Shown: in pieces, positions 24,138 to 37,200 of the stretch | Layout: each line of letters starts with the position of its first letter | Position numbering within the stretch: the first letter of the stretch is position 1 | Origin: Mansonella perstans | Taxonomy: Eukaryota; Nematoda; Chromadorea; Rhabditida; Onchocercidae | NCBI GenBank assembly: GCA_037074765.1 | Contig: JBAMDO010000198.1 | Coordinates: 36,848 to 100,847, forward strand | Length of the DNA: 64,000 nt | Direction of reading: 5' to 3' | Translations under genes and position numbers: made by a program | The notes under the pieces: model-generated | Databases searched by the model: none | What the model was told of the DNA's origin: nothing | The model's input: only the letters and a program-made list of their open reading frames with translations

Positions 24138-26240
24138 CTGCAAACTTAACAAAATTTTAATTGCAATAAAATTTGAAAATTTTTTTTGCTTTTATCATAA
24201 AAAACAATATATACATAGTAATTACTTTTAACATAAAAACATTATATACATAGTAATCACTGAAGAAACAAAATAAAACTTTTTCTTTCAGTCTTTAAAA
24301 TAAATGTTATTTGTTTTTAAAGGCTGATCCTGTACAGTCCATGAATTGTTGTTGAATTTCAAAAATAATATAGAAAATAGAAAATTCCAATTATCGGATT
24401 ATTTCATAAAATTTAAAACTTAAAGTCCAAAATTTAATAGAAATCCTCAATTCGTAGGTTCATTTCTTACCGCTCACTTCGAAATGCAGCAGCATATCAA
24501 AAAAAACGACTGCATATAATAATTCAAGTAACGTTTTTATCATAATGCTTAAATTTCAAGAAATTATCCAAAATTCAAAGTTATAATTTGAAGAACGAAA
24601 ATCCAGAAGTAAGGAATTGCACTAAACCATAAAAGATTAAGATTAGCTGGACATATTTTCAAAGGTTGCGTTTATTTTTGGCCCATTCAAGCATTATCGC
24701 TGATTGGCATGATAGCTTTGTGCTTGCGAATAAAGGAAGAAGCAATTACTGACTTTAGACTATTCCGATAAACGAATCTTTCCACTTTTTTTTTTGTCCG
24801 GTAAATTCACAGATGTAAAAGTTTGCTATAGTTATGTCAATATCGCACATTTTTTTCCCCCACTCTATGATAATAAGTTATAACAAATAATCTTTTGATA
24901 ATGGTAATTCTATTTGTAACAACAATATTTTATTCATAATTTTCGATTGTTGACATGTTGCAAATGATTTAAAATTTGAATTAAACTTGCAAAGATAAAT
25001 TTAAACATTAGAGTTTAATTGAAATTTGGCAGCTACATTAGTTTGTAGCGCAATCAGTACACTTAATTTCAGGTTACTACAGTTTTTTATGGAACTTTTT
25101 ATTATCATCGCTATTATTATTATTACACAGATACTAATAAGCAACAAAAGGTGTGGTAGATAAATTTTAAATACATTTACGATACTATGATGGCATCAAA
25201 AAAATTTTAACATATTGATCTGCAGATTTTAGGTGCATTTAATCTCTTATAGAAAAAGTGCGGAGTTTTAATATTTTGATTAAAAATATAATAACTTGAA
25301 CATTATATCGAAATTTGTTCATACATTAATTAACCTCTCACTTCATGACAATTCTGAAAGCCCAATACTTCTCAATTATCAATGCTAAAGCCAAATATGA
25401 CGAGTTCAAATTTCACCTTTAAAAGAATTAAATCTGAAACACAAAGGTACTGTGCTACTGCAGGTAATCAACAGCTTTATCCCAAAATTAATGTTTTCAT
25501 TTGTATGATAACATTTTTTTCTTTGAAAATATTCTTAAATTATCCATTCTGAAGTAAAAGTGGTAGATTTTTGAATGAAGTATATTGTTGAAAGTGATGA
25601 GCTTAATTCTGATCAAACCAAATGGTTAGAAATGCTCAAATTCTAGCTTAAAATAAATGTACTAAAGTGAATTGGTATGATATTCCTTAATGTGGAAACA
25701 AAGGTTTCCATTAACAAATTTACTTCAGAAGTTTTCATCAACAAATTCACTATCGTGATGAATGTCACATTTGCATTTTGTGACATGTGATAATTACTCT
25801 CTACTCTTAGCTTTATTGATAATTATCTTCCCCGCACAGTTCTTTCTTTCTTTCCTTCTTATTTCATTAATTTCATTTCTGCTCAATGATTCTTAATTAT
25901 TAGTATATTTTGACTTCTACGCTTTATTATGAGCAAATTTAAATTTCATTCAGTTGCAGAAGTAAAATTATTTTTGCAAATATAGCTAAAACTATCATAC
26001 ATCAACGGCATGTACAAGCATATGGTAACAGGGAAATGAGAACACAGTTTGAAGATTATTTTAAAAAAAGTTACTACCACTATCATTGGAAGATCAAGAA
26101 AAAATGGAACAATTTCGACAAATCAAATCAGAACTTATCAGTAGTAGTGATAGATAAAGGTAACAAATAGTGGTGGCAGTAATTAATAGTTATTAGTGAA
26201 ATACTAATTTGATATCCTATTCATTCAAAGAAGTCTGCCG
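24138..26240 (-). other. unc-17 3' region / cha-1 intron
   Basis: 2.1 kb between the unc-17 stop codon and the first cha-1 coding exon. It should hold the unc-17 3' UTR (AATAAA on the minus strand near 25923 and 25811) and the end of the long cha-1 first intron. No coding segment seen. Confidence 0.6.
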
Positions 26241-28001
26241 TTACCACTGTACATTTAACGGATCATCCGATATGTAAGCAGTAGGATGTGCTGGTACATT
26301 CCATTGATTTTCCGGTTCATTGCATTGCTGTTGAATGGCACCATAAGCTCGTTGCTGTGAAATATCGAAACTTTGTCCAGTAGTACTATCATTATCATTA
26401 TCATTGGCACCGAATGGTGTTTGTTTCTGCTGTTTTTGTTGATGTTGCTTCTCTTCAAATGGCTGATACATATAGACTTGTCGTAAAATTGATAATACTG
26501 GTGTGTAAGCCATATTCAGAAAACAAATAAAAATATTTAGAGCCAAGAAACCCATTGTTGCAACAATTTCTCCAGCAATTATTGGACCAAATGCATATGC
26601 CAAACTGTAGGAGATATCAGCAATCGCATAGACACTACCGTAAACGCTGACATGACGTGTGTCAACCAAATATCCGAGCATTGGTAGCAGTGATGTGTCA
26701 ATTAATGCCATTCCGAAACAAAGTGTTGATAATGGTATGATCAGTTGAAGAACGGAATTGGTAAATGGTATCGCAAAACAACTCAAACCTTCCATGGCTA
26801 AGCCAATCGCTGCGAAAAGCCATTCTTTTTGTGGATAGCGGTGCATGAGACGGACGGTGATGTAAACACCCAGAACATGTGGGAAGAATGGTGGAAACCA
26901 TATAATACCAACCATCCATGGTGGAGTGTTTGGAATAGCGCTAGCCATCCAGGTTGTGATCGTCGGTTCCAAGAATGCCAAACTGATATTTGCGACGATA
27001 AGAGCACCAGAACAAATGGCAATGTATTTATCCATAAATAGACGCCACATTGGTGTACCCTGTATCCGTTCACCGGCTGGATTCACGCGTTTATTATCCG
27101 TTTTAGGTTGAATGACCATAAAAACCATGAAACCATCAAAAAGGCATATCAGAGATAAAATAAGAAATGGTATTGGTTTTCCAGCCAGTGAATAAAGGAC
27201 AGAACCGTAAGGCGGTGCCACCAAGCTACCGAATGATATGAATGCCAGAGCTATACCAAGGGCTGCTGATCGTTCGTTTTCTTCTGTAAAGCGATCAGCA
27301 ATCATCGCAAGACCGGAAGTATCAGCAAATGCTGAACCGAATCCCTAAAACTGATTATTTAAATAAATATTGACAGATTTTGCAAATTAACGTTTTATCA
27401 AATTGCTTCACGTCTTTTATATTTCACTTCATTTATTTTCTCTAAAATTTTTGAATTGAAGATAGAACAATATCATTTCTTCAAAGTTGGAGAAGAAAGA
27501 GCGTCAACTTACTTGTAATGATCTGGCAAAAAACAAGACGCCATAGCTTCGTCCCAGGGCAAAAATAGCTGTTGAACTGAACATTACACATAAACCGATA
27601 ACCATCGGGAATTCATAACCGATTCGATCGATAATATATCCAGAAAATGGATTGACGAAGATTTGGATGAGTGCTTTTGATGCAAATAACCATCCAAGTC
27701 CGATATCTTCATTCAAATAGTCAATTTCACCACCGGTCATTCGGACAATGACCGTACCATTTTTTAACTTCTTCGTTACATTATGATATCCAACAAATTG
27801 TACATCATAAGCATGAATATCACGAAGATATTTCGGGATTATTGGTACAATTACCATATAAAGCATATTGTCGAGTAGTAGAGCAATAGAAACAATCATA
27901 AGCACTAGCTTTTTTTGTATTTGTGGCTCTTTAATCCTTTGATCCAACCATTTACGGCACCAATCACTATCACGATTAATAATTGGTACATTGAAGCCCA
28001 T
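26241..28001 (-). CDS. unc-17: vesicular acetylcholine transporter (VAChT)
   Basis: Exchanges vesicular protons for cytosolic acetylcholine to fill synaptic vesicles. Two coding exons, 28001-27513 and 27344-26241, with a 168-nt phase-0 intron; 530 residues, against about 532 in C. elegans UNC-17. It is recognisable from end to end: MGFNVPIINRD start, first membrane segment with the conserved Asp44 in LLLDNMLYMVIVPIIPKYL, a lumenal loop with two N-glycosylation sequons (N74 and N81), the MFS motif GYIIDRIGYEFP, FADTSGLAMIADRFTEENER, SAALGIALAFISFGSLVAPP, VYGSVYAIADISYSLAYAFG and the C-terminal DPLNVQW. About twelve membrane segments are expected. The cytoplasmic tail is Gln/Asn-rich. The ATG at 28001 matches the family start. 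It precedes cha-1 on the same strand, so both transcripts probably start at a common upstream exon. The ORF at 26798-27111 in other frames is only a shadow of this gene. Confidence 0.97.
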
Positions 28002-31000
28002 TTTTTCAAATTCTCTTCACCACAATCAGTAGAAACGATAATAGCAGTGAATTAAGCCAGTAAGGAAAATGAAGAAACTTGGTTGAAATAGAAGAAACAG
28101 TTACTTGGAATTGAATATGTCTATAAACAAAATTTTTTCCCAAACGGATTGAAATTGTGCTTTAGAAAATTGAAATTGATTTTATGAGGACGATTTTCCT
28201 TTCTTTTTTTCCTCCGTCTTTACTCTTCCTTTTTCTTCATTTCGTCCTTCTGCCTTAAAGGCGTGCTTTTATTAGTTATGGTTAGATGAATGGGCGTGTT
28301 AATGCTATAAATTTTTTTCTCACAAATTATTGCTTAAAACCAGAAATTTACGGTTCTATATAAATGGCATTTCCTGACTAACAATTTATGCATTGATAAA
28401 GTTTTATCTTGAATATGCAAGATCGGAAATTAAAAATTACCCCAAAATCGAATCAATTTTTAATGAGTTCCACGTATGATGTTGGATTCAGGATTCGAAA
28501 TGTTAGTTTCAAACTGTAGCTAGTTGTTTTACCACCATATTTATATGCATTTTGCCATGCTTCTCTAAAATATTTATTATTACTTGCTTTTTTTCTGTTA
28601 GGTTGCAATATCGTAAAGTCGTAAAATAAATTGTTGGCTCATTTTATTAAATCGCTACTAAAAATTTATCGATTAAACTCAATAATACTGAAGATTGAAT
28701 AGCCCACAGGATGGAATGGACAGTTGTACTTCCAAATTGGGTGCAATTTTAAGTAAGCCTAAATGAAAATGGATAAATCTGGCATATTTCGAATGATCAG
28801 CTGTGATGAACTGTGAAAACTGATTCTGACCAGGATTTAACATAAAGAAAAATAACTTTTTGAGAAATATTCAGCTTTGAGCCCAAATCTATTAAAAAAA
28901 AAATTCATCTTCCTTCTTGTTCTAACTTAATCCTACTTCAAATCAGCTAAATTCGATTAATTTGGTCTCTAAATGAATAAAATATTGAAATTTTCGCATC
29001 TAGAAATAGAGTAGATAAACGCAGTTGAAGCAATTAAATATTATGAGAAAACTTTTAAAAAAAATTTTTCAAATCGCAGATCGTTCAGTTTCATGCTTTT
29101 CAATGAACCTTTCGTGTGTTCAATTTTCTTTGGCGCAAACAGATTATATTTGGGTATTTAAATTTAAGTTACAGCATGACATAAATTAAAACAAGATTTA
29201 AAATAAGCAGGTCGTACAAGACTCTCATCTATTTTTCCAAATATTTTGTGAAGTTCTTGAAACCAGGAAAGTATTATAAGTATCATACCATTATTTTCTA
29301 GAAATTGGAAAAGAAATTGCTAATGAAAATGCAGCAATTTACAATTATGAAATAAAATTTCGCATACGAGTTGTAACTGCAAGATTCAGTCTTGAAAAAA
29401 AAAGAAATTTGAAGGGATTGAAATACCTTGAAATAGCGCTTTCTACAAAATGTAATAATTGAATCCCAAAACTGCTTTTCAAATTCAAATTTCCACTTTA
29501 GAAATTTTTGAAAATTATGTTTTCAAATTTTTGTTATTTGCTTTTTCCCGGGAAAAGTTTGTGATTTGGAAAAAATAAATTAATGAAAGCACTAAACTGT
29601 ATGAAATCCGTGCTGGATTTATTTCAAAGTTAAATTTATGATCATAATCGAGAATTGTTCATAAAGCAGATGCATTTCATTTTGAGCAAAGAAAATCAGA
29701 ACTCTTTCTACATTCCTGTTGTAACTGGAACCAATAGAATTCCAATCTTTTGCTAAAAGAAAGTTGCAAAATATTTACATCAAGGTACAGTAATTTTTCG
29801 ATCATTCTTGACATTAATTTCACCATTATTGAAATTAGCAGGTAACTTAATCTGATAGACTTCTTTTTTCCTAATTCCGATCTCACTAGACTAATTTCTT
29901 ATATCGCTAGACCGATACGAGAAAAGTGAACAGGAAATTATGAAGCTTGCACAATGCGAGTTTACTTACACAATATGCATAATTTTTGTGAACCTTTCCT
30001 TGTTAAGAATTGAAAACCGATACCCTTTCATTTATTTCAGGTGACACAAAAAAGTTATCATTGTCTGCTGAATGTTTTCTGAAATATACCCGACAACCAT
30101 TTACTGTCATCGAAGCAAAAAATGGTCAAGTTCAATTATTTGAAGATAAGAATTTAAATTTGAGCATTCAAAAAACAGAAAATTAAATTGAAAATAAAAT
30201 AAACGTTATGAAATCAATAAATCGGAAAATATCTACAAATAAATTTGCCACTGAAATTTATTACGGAAATTATATACTGAATAATTTTATTTGGATGCTT
30301 TTCGACATCATATACGACGGCCTTGTGATCTAGAAATTGTGTCGAATTCCAGATTATGTTTAAATGCCAATTTTTCCATTTTGCTATGATTTTTAATGAA
30401 ATGAACCATAGAGGTTTACGATTTCTTGAAATAGTTTTTCACTGATTCATCTGGCAGGACTGTTATTTATGTCAATTTGTTTCGAAAGATCTGTTCGAAA
30501 AGTTAGTTGTGAACAAAGATTCTTCAGGCTCAATCTACATACTACTTGATTACTCAAAATAGTCCACTGGACAATTCATTCAAAACTGCTTCGTCAGCTT
30601 GATTTGCTTCATAAAATTTGATATTCTCAACTGCCAACTAACTTTGACTTCACTCTGAATATCTTAAATTATCAAGATAATATGTAAAAAAAAAAATTAT
30701 TTTGACAGAGTATTTGAATTTTAACGTTTTTGTATTACATTTGTTCAATTTTTCTCTTTTATATAAATATTTTCTTTTACATGACTTGGAAATTTAGGGT
30801 AAATATCAGTTTAAAATTAAAAACGAATATCATGAACAACTTAGTTCAAAGGAAGGAATTATTTAAAATAACCATAGGAATTAAAAATAGTGGTCCATTC
30901 CGGAAATTATCGATCAGCATTTTTAGTAAATACTGTTGTACGTAATACATTGTATTAATAAGTATGTATGCTTATAATATGTGCATACTTTTAACATATA

Positions 31001-31914
31001 AGTATGCCTTGGTATCTTCTTGTTTTCCTTAACATTTTTGCACATTATTTAGAATATGAAAATTTGAAGAATGTAATCCTACCTAGAAAATCCGAAAAAG
31101 TAGAACAAGTTTTAGTAGTTTTTGTGAAAAGTTTTAACAGAAAAAGGATTTTTATCCAGTTTAAAGAAAAATGCAGTTTGTTGAAGTTGAAGTTGAAATT
31201 TCAAAGTTATCTGTTAATCTGCTATTATTGCTGTCATAAGTTAAATGACCTTAATTAGAGTGGTTGCATAATTTAAGCAATTCAGATCTAAAAATATATG
31301 GGAGATGTAGAAGAATTGTATGTAGAAGAATACATCTATGTATATGTTTTAAATTCTATTATGAATTGTAATGCAAAAAGAAAATTTGTTTCCATTTTAT
31401 TTCACTTATAAAGTTCAACAGTCTTTGTAGGAAAATTGTGAAATAGAAGGATTGGAAGATGCGGGAAAGATATAGAGGGAGTGAAAGAAAGAAAGAGAGA
31501 GAAAAGTCATTTTAGATGAGTTCTTAAATTACAAACATGATCCAATTGTATCAGTTGATTGAAAATTAAAAGAAAATAGAATAAAGTATTTAGGAATAGA
31601 AAAACTGTCTTATAAATAAATAAATAAAACATATTTGAAGCTTTCTGCTAGCTTTTCAAGTCAATTTTTATTTGAAAAGGATATACTCCAAAAGTGGTCT
31701 TAAATTTCAATTAAAATTGAGAGAGATAGAAAAAAATTAGTGCTTTTTGGAACACAACAGTCGATGCACTTTTTTTTGATTGTAGTATTTCCTTGAAAAA
31801 AACAAAACAAAAGTAATGAATTTTAAGTGCAACAAAGAAAAGAAAATTTGTTGTGAAAATAAAAGTAACAATAGCATCAACTGTATCAGTAACAATAACG
31901 ACAATCACTATAAT

Positions 31915-31945
<31 letters not shown>

Positions 31946-31950
31946 GCAAC
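31915..31950. repeat. (AAC)n microsatellite
   Basis: About twelve AAC/CAA units with one CAG interruption. It creates spurious Thr-rich and Val-rich open frames on the two strands. Confidence 0.9.
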
Positions 31951-34069
31951 TAGAGATAAAAAAATACGAATATTGGTGACCATAATAGGAACAACTAATT
32001 ATTTTAACACGAAATTAGCCATAGATTTATTATAGGGCTCTGCAAATGGCAATAAGTACAATGAATATCTTTGCTTGATATTAATTTGCATATGTAAAGA
32101 AAAAGCTCATAAAAGGTATCCACGACAACGAACAACGTATAAATTGAAAAAAAAGTGCTTCATATCTTAATATTATCAGATCATGCAAAAGAATAACATC
32201 AAAATGAGCTGTAATGAAATAACATTTTGATCTAAATACGCTTCAAAGCTGGCGTTTTTTCCCAGTCTAGATTATATAAGACAAAACCTTAAGCCTTATC
32301 AACAAGTGAATTCAATCTTCATCAGCTATCCATTCAGAAATTCGTTACCTTTAACTTAAGTGAAATTTTTAATCAAAATGAACTGGGCAAATTGGAAATT
32401 CAAATAGTTTGCAAAATAATGAAGCTTCGAGGAGGCAAAAAAAATTGAGCGGCAAACTAAAATAATAATATAAAATTGAGGACGATAACATCATTAAAAA
32501 AAGAAAATTCAAAGAATGACAAAAATGCTCAAATCAAAATGAGCTCAATTAAGCTGGGCATAGTTATTTGCGAGTAATAGTTCAGGCAGGATAAAAGAAA
32601 AAAATTTCGAATTGCATTTTTTTTTTTTTCGCACGATATCTAATTCAAATTTCTCACGAAATATTCTGGATGCATGGGAGCAGTTGATATTTATTTATTT
32701 TTTTTATCATTTTACGCCTTTATATTCATCGTTTTCGTGTAATTCTTCTGGATTTTAATCTTTCTCTCCCTTTTTCTCTTCCTCTCTCTATCTCTTTTCT
32801 TTCTCTTTCTCCTCTTTTTTTTAACTTTTTTAATAAAAATTTCTTGCGTTAGCATTTGTAATAAAATTCGTTTTGAATTTCGCTGTCTAAAATACAACAA
32901 ATTTCTTCACCAGTGGATACCAAATGATTAAATTTGGCATCCACTGATCCATTATTAGGTTAAAAATAAAACTGAAACAGTTTTGAAACGAAATGAGAAT
33001 TTTAAAATGAGTCGGTCTTTAACTTGCCTCATAATTTCATCACATTTGCTCTAATTTTTTTTCCCTTATACATTTCGAGTTATACAAGCAGTTGTACATT
33101 GAAAATTTCACAATGATGACCAATAAACTCAACTGAATTTAAATAGTTAAATTTCAGTTAAGAAAATATTGCTTAAAATTTTCTGTTCTAGGAATCAGTT
33201 AGAAAATCTTTTTTTAAAGGCGAAAATTAAAAACTATATATGTCTTTGGATAGAATGTACAATTTTTCTTGTTCGAAATGAATACACGCACGTACATGAA
33301 AGTGATAAATGAACTTGAAGAGTAAAAAGATTTACAAAAAAATAAAAAAATTAAAGAACTAAAAAAAAAAAAAAAAAAACAAGAAAAAGAAGACATGAAG
33401 AATAAAAAATGAAGATAAATTAAGAATAATTTATAATCGAAAGTATCAATAGTAGAACAAAAGAGTTAAATATCGAGAGTTTTTTTACCAATTTTTGTTT
33501 CTAAAAATGTTGAACAATTAACACAATGTCATTTATATTTTCAGACAATAAAGTGAAAAAGGCCTTCTTTTTAACCTTTTTAATTCTTTCCCTCAATGAG
33601 AAAAAAATAACTAATTAGTTAAAGAAAAAAAATAAGGAAAAAATTGCGAAGGAGAAGTTTAGGTTGCGGGAAAAAGAATGGATTTGACATATTTAGAGGA
33701 TGGAATAGAAGGTGGGGCAAACATGATTTTAGTCTGAAACTATTGGCTAATTCTTGGACTTGTCGAGGCTTTCAAATTGTTGCTTACTGTGTACATATTT
33801 CAATAAAAGCACAAACAATTTTTTATTTTTTTAATATGTAACGATGAACGAATTATCAAATTTATTCTTTTCTCACTTTCTCTTTCTCTCTTCCATTTTC
33901 TTATTTCTTTTTTCTGCCACCTTTATAATTTCAATTTCTCGTTAGTTTTTTTCGCAGGAATTTATACGAAATTTTTTGAAATTTCAAATTTGATGATAAT
34001 ATCATAGAATTTATTATTTGCAAATTGGAAAAAAAAATAATAAAATATGTTTTGTTGACAAAAAATTTT

Positions 34070-34186
34070 CATTAGGCAAAACGGAAACGGTGGTTTTTTT
34101 TTGTTAATTAGCTCTAACCTTCTAGCAATATTGCTACCGGATAATCATCATCATCATCATTAGGCAAAACGGAAACAGTGGTTTTC
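34070..34186. repeat. ~28-bp direct repeat pair, 89 bp apart
   Basis: ATTAGGCAAAACGGAAAC followed by GTGGTTTT occurs at 34070-34097 and again at 34159-34186, with a single substitution between copies. The second copy lies inside the short minus-strand ORF 34114-34248, so the first is a partial duplicate of it. Confidence 0.85.
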
Positions 34187-34248
34187 TTTTTCCTTTTGTT
34201 GTATAAACCACCCAGATATTCCGGAACAGAATCATTGTAATATTTCAT
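34114..34248 (-). CDS. possible small ORF or terminal exon, 44 residues
   Basis: ATG at 34248 to TAG at 34114, GC content clearly above its surroundings. The product is polar: MKYYNDSVPEYLGGLYN, then KRKKK, a short beta-like TTVSVLP and an Asp5 run, ending AILLEG. The frame stays open upstream to an acceptor-like ttggtag, so it could be the last exon of a spliced gene. A KKR precedes and KRKKK follows the Tyr-rich segment, as in a processed propeptide, but no signal peptide exon was found. I do not recognise it, and chance cannot be excluded. Confidence 0.3.
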   Translation of the reverse strand: MKYYNDSVPEYLGGLYNKRKKKTTVSVLPNDDDDDYPVAILLEG

Positions 34249-37200
34249 GGCTCTTTTTTTCTACCAATCAAAGTCAAAAATTTGGAAAAAAAAAGAAGAA
34301 AGAACAACTGAAATTTGATTTCTTTCAAATATATGCAGCTTTTATTGCTATTTTAATTGTTGAAAATTTGATAAATCGCAAGAGGGAATGAGGAAAAAAG
34401 TCTTAAAAATCTTTCATAGTCAAAATTTCTTAAAATAATGGCTTTTTTCTTGTACAAGTTTCAATTAATGTTTGTTATTTGTAGTTATAAATATTGTGAT
34501 TTCAGGAGGAACTGCAGGATTTGAGAAAGATAGTGATTCTAAAACGTAAAATGTATGAAATTTACTAGCTTGTTAATTTCTTTTAACAGAATTGACCATC
34601 TATCAAAAATAAACACACAAATGAATATAACAGAGAGAGAGAGAGAGAGGAGGAGGGAGAGAGAAAGAAAGATGGAGAAATTCATGTGATAAAGTTCCGT
34701 AATTTAGTGACATTGTTAAAAGAGAATAGATTGAAGGGAAGAATTTGATGTAGAATCCAAAACTAATGAAGATGTATTTTTCGAAGAGATGCTTCTTCCT
34801 CCTCCTTTTCCTAACAATCTTGTGATTATTTACGTTAACTTTGCAAATGAGCAAAGCTTGGACAATTGAATTATTTATTTACTCCGTCCCTGATTCCATA
34901 GATACTTCGAAAATAAGTTTTATAATCAAAGGGTATTCTCATATATGATTCTGTTCCTTTAAAAAAAATCAAAAATGCTTTTCATCTTAAGAAAATTTTA
35001 AAAGTTTTTCTCATATGCATTAAAACACATTCATTAGCAGTAATGCCATTTTTTCCTTTCTTTTTTTCCTCTTTTGATTAATTTGACTTGGCCAATAAAA
35101 TCTGCAGCCTTTTTAAAAAAAAAAAAAAAAAAAGTATTCAAAATTAATCAAATTGACTTTAATAATGAGCTGACTCTTTGAAAATTGATAGCATTTGAAA
35201 TGGATAATTCTGATTTTGAAAAATTAACATATCTTTCATGCATTACTTAGTTTTAAATAATTCTAAGTAATTTATAAAATAGATGAATCTTTCATTAGTA
35301 TTGCTCACAATTTATTCAATATTTTTTGGCAGCATGAATTTGAAAATATTTTATGCTAATGCATTGAAAAATATCTAAAATGAGAAAGATGTTATTTGAT
35401 GCCATCTAAAAGCATCGCTGGAATAGCGGATGCAGATCATCAACTACAGATTTAATAAAAAGAAATTAAATTGCATGCAATTCTTTTTTCTTGGACAATT
35501 ATGAATTCAAATTCCATTGCACAGTTTTCTGCATATTAAATTTCAGTGCAAATTTAATGAGACAATTGAATTTCAATTAAATTATTTCCAGTAAAAGTGT
35601 GTTTTTATTGTTTTACAAAATGGTGTATTGAATTTCTTTATTTATTTTCTTTAAATATAATTAAAATTGTTCGTAAAATGTATTTTAATTGGTGCAAGCA
35701 GAATTTATGTATTTAATAATTTTTATTGAATATGAATAAAAATACAGTGCATTTAAGATTCCTATTTGATGAATCCTTATGCTTCTAACTTATCAGAATT
35801 TCAAGCTGAAAAAAGGAAAACAAAGTTTTGGTTTTCGTTGCAAGTTATATCAGTGTCACAAGATTGAAAAAAAAGAATTGGAAAAAAAATTACCAGCAGT
35901 AAAAAGATTTACATGAGAAACGTGCAAATGCTATTTTACAAATTCAATACTTGGGGCATTAATAAATTATTCCTTAATATAAGTCAAGATTTTCATAAGA
36001 TTCTTGTAGCATTTGAAATTCTCAAGATTCTTGTGACTTTGAGTTTCTTGAAATTCCAAATGGCATTGTAACGATTCATTTGGCTAAGACAGAAATTTCT
36101 GATAAAATTTTTGGGGTGAAAAACTGAATAAAATCCAACATGTTATATGTTTCGTATTTGTGCATATTTTGCTAGATTACCCTGCAATCCTATTATTTTG
36201 CCAACAAAGACAGATAGGGTGCTAGAAAAAGTTTCCTCTAGAGACTAATATCCGTTGATGTTTTCTTTGCCAAATTTAGTTTCCTTTTTCCACATATGTT
36301 TTTCCACATATTCACAATCCCATTTTGCATGTCTATAAATTTATTTCAGAATATAAAATATGAAAATATTTGAAATTTATTTTAAAACTAACCTTGTTTT
36401 TTAAAAACGTACTCAGTTAAAAAAAAGAAAAAAAAACGAAACTTAGAAGGCAAGTTTTGAATTTACAAATTTTGCTAAAGACATAAGATGATATGCGTCT
36501 AAGCATAGACAAATTATGAAGAAAAAAATTTTTTTAGTCAAAATTTTAAAGTAAACATAGAACATTTCCAAAAAAAGATCTACAATTTTTTTATCAAATT
36601 TTAATTCTGATCATTCAGTCACTGAGTATTTCATTTAATGATATCGTTACTTCACTTTGTGCATGAATGCTTCTGGAAAAAAATCGATAACAAATCACGA
36701 AAAATTGAATAAAATAAGCTTCTTAAAAAAAAAATTTATTAAATGTCGAAAAAAAGAAATTTTTCTAAGCTCAACTAATTATGGAATGGAAATAGGGAGA
36801 AAAAATGAAAACGTAATAAAAATACTTAATAAAATTCAAATTAAAAATAAAGATAAAAATGAAAAATGAATGAGATTTCATATATATGAAATGAGGCACA
36901 CCAAAAATGATAGCTTAATCATTGTTGTGCAAAAAAAGGAACCGAAAAACGGAAATGCGTTCTTGGAGTGGTTTCATAAATTATCACATTTACTATTTCA
37001 AGCTTTTGAGAATTCTTCGAACGCTTCAAATTTATTCATCTCATGAAAATCACCACTTTTCACCAATTCAATTTTTTCTAAGTAGATTTCACAGGAATTT
37101 TCTTCTCCCTTTTTTTTCCTCATTTTCTTATCAGCAAGTTTTTTTTAATCAAATTAATTTTTTCCGGATTGAGAATTTCCATCTCTTTTTTTTGGAATGG

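Larger units (their letters stand above)
16825..28001 (-). other. cholinergic gene locus (unc-17 followed by cha-1)
   Basis: The vesicular acetylcholine transporter coding region (28001-26241) lies upstream of, and on the same strand as, the choline acetyltransferase coding exons (24118-16825). In C. elegans and in other animals the two genes share a promoter and a noncoding first exon, and the transporter lies in the first ChAT intron. Order, strand and the acceptor upstream of the ChAT start (exon beginning at 24137) fit that arrangement. The shared first exon must lie above 28001 and I could not identify it. Confidence 0.88.

Noticed and set aside
26255..27111. Several open frames overlapping unc-17
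   Set aside because: Shadow frames of the strongly conserved transporter coding sequence.
29541..29557. GC-rich palindrome TTCCCGGGAA upstream of unc-17 as a COE/UNC-3 binding site
   Set aside because: The known COE consensus has two spacer bases between TCCC and GGGA. This palindrome has none, so similarity is only partial and position alone is weak evidence.
31711..32035. Val-rich (minus) and Thr-rich (plus) open frames
   Set aside because: Both arise from the same (AAC)n microsatellite.
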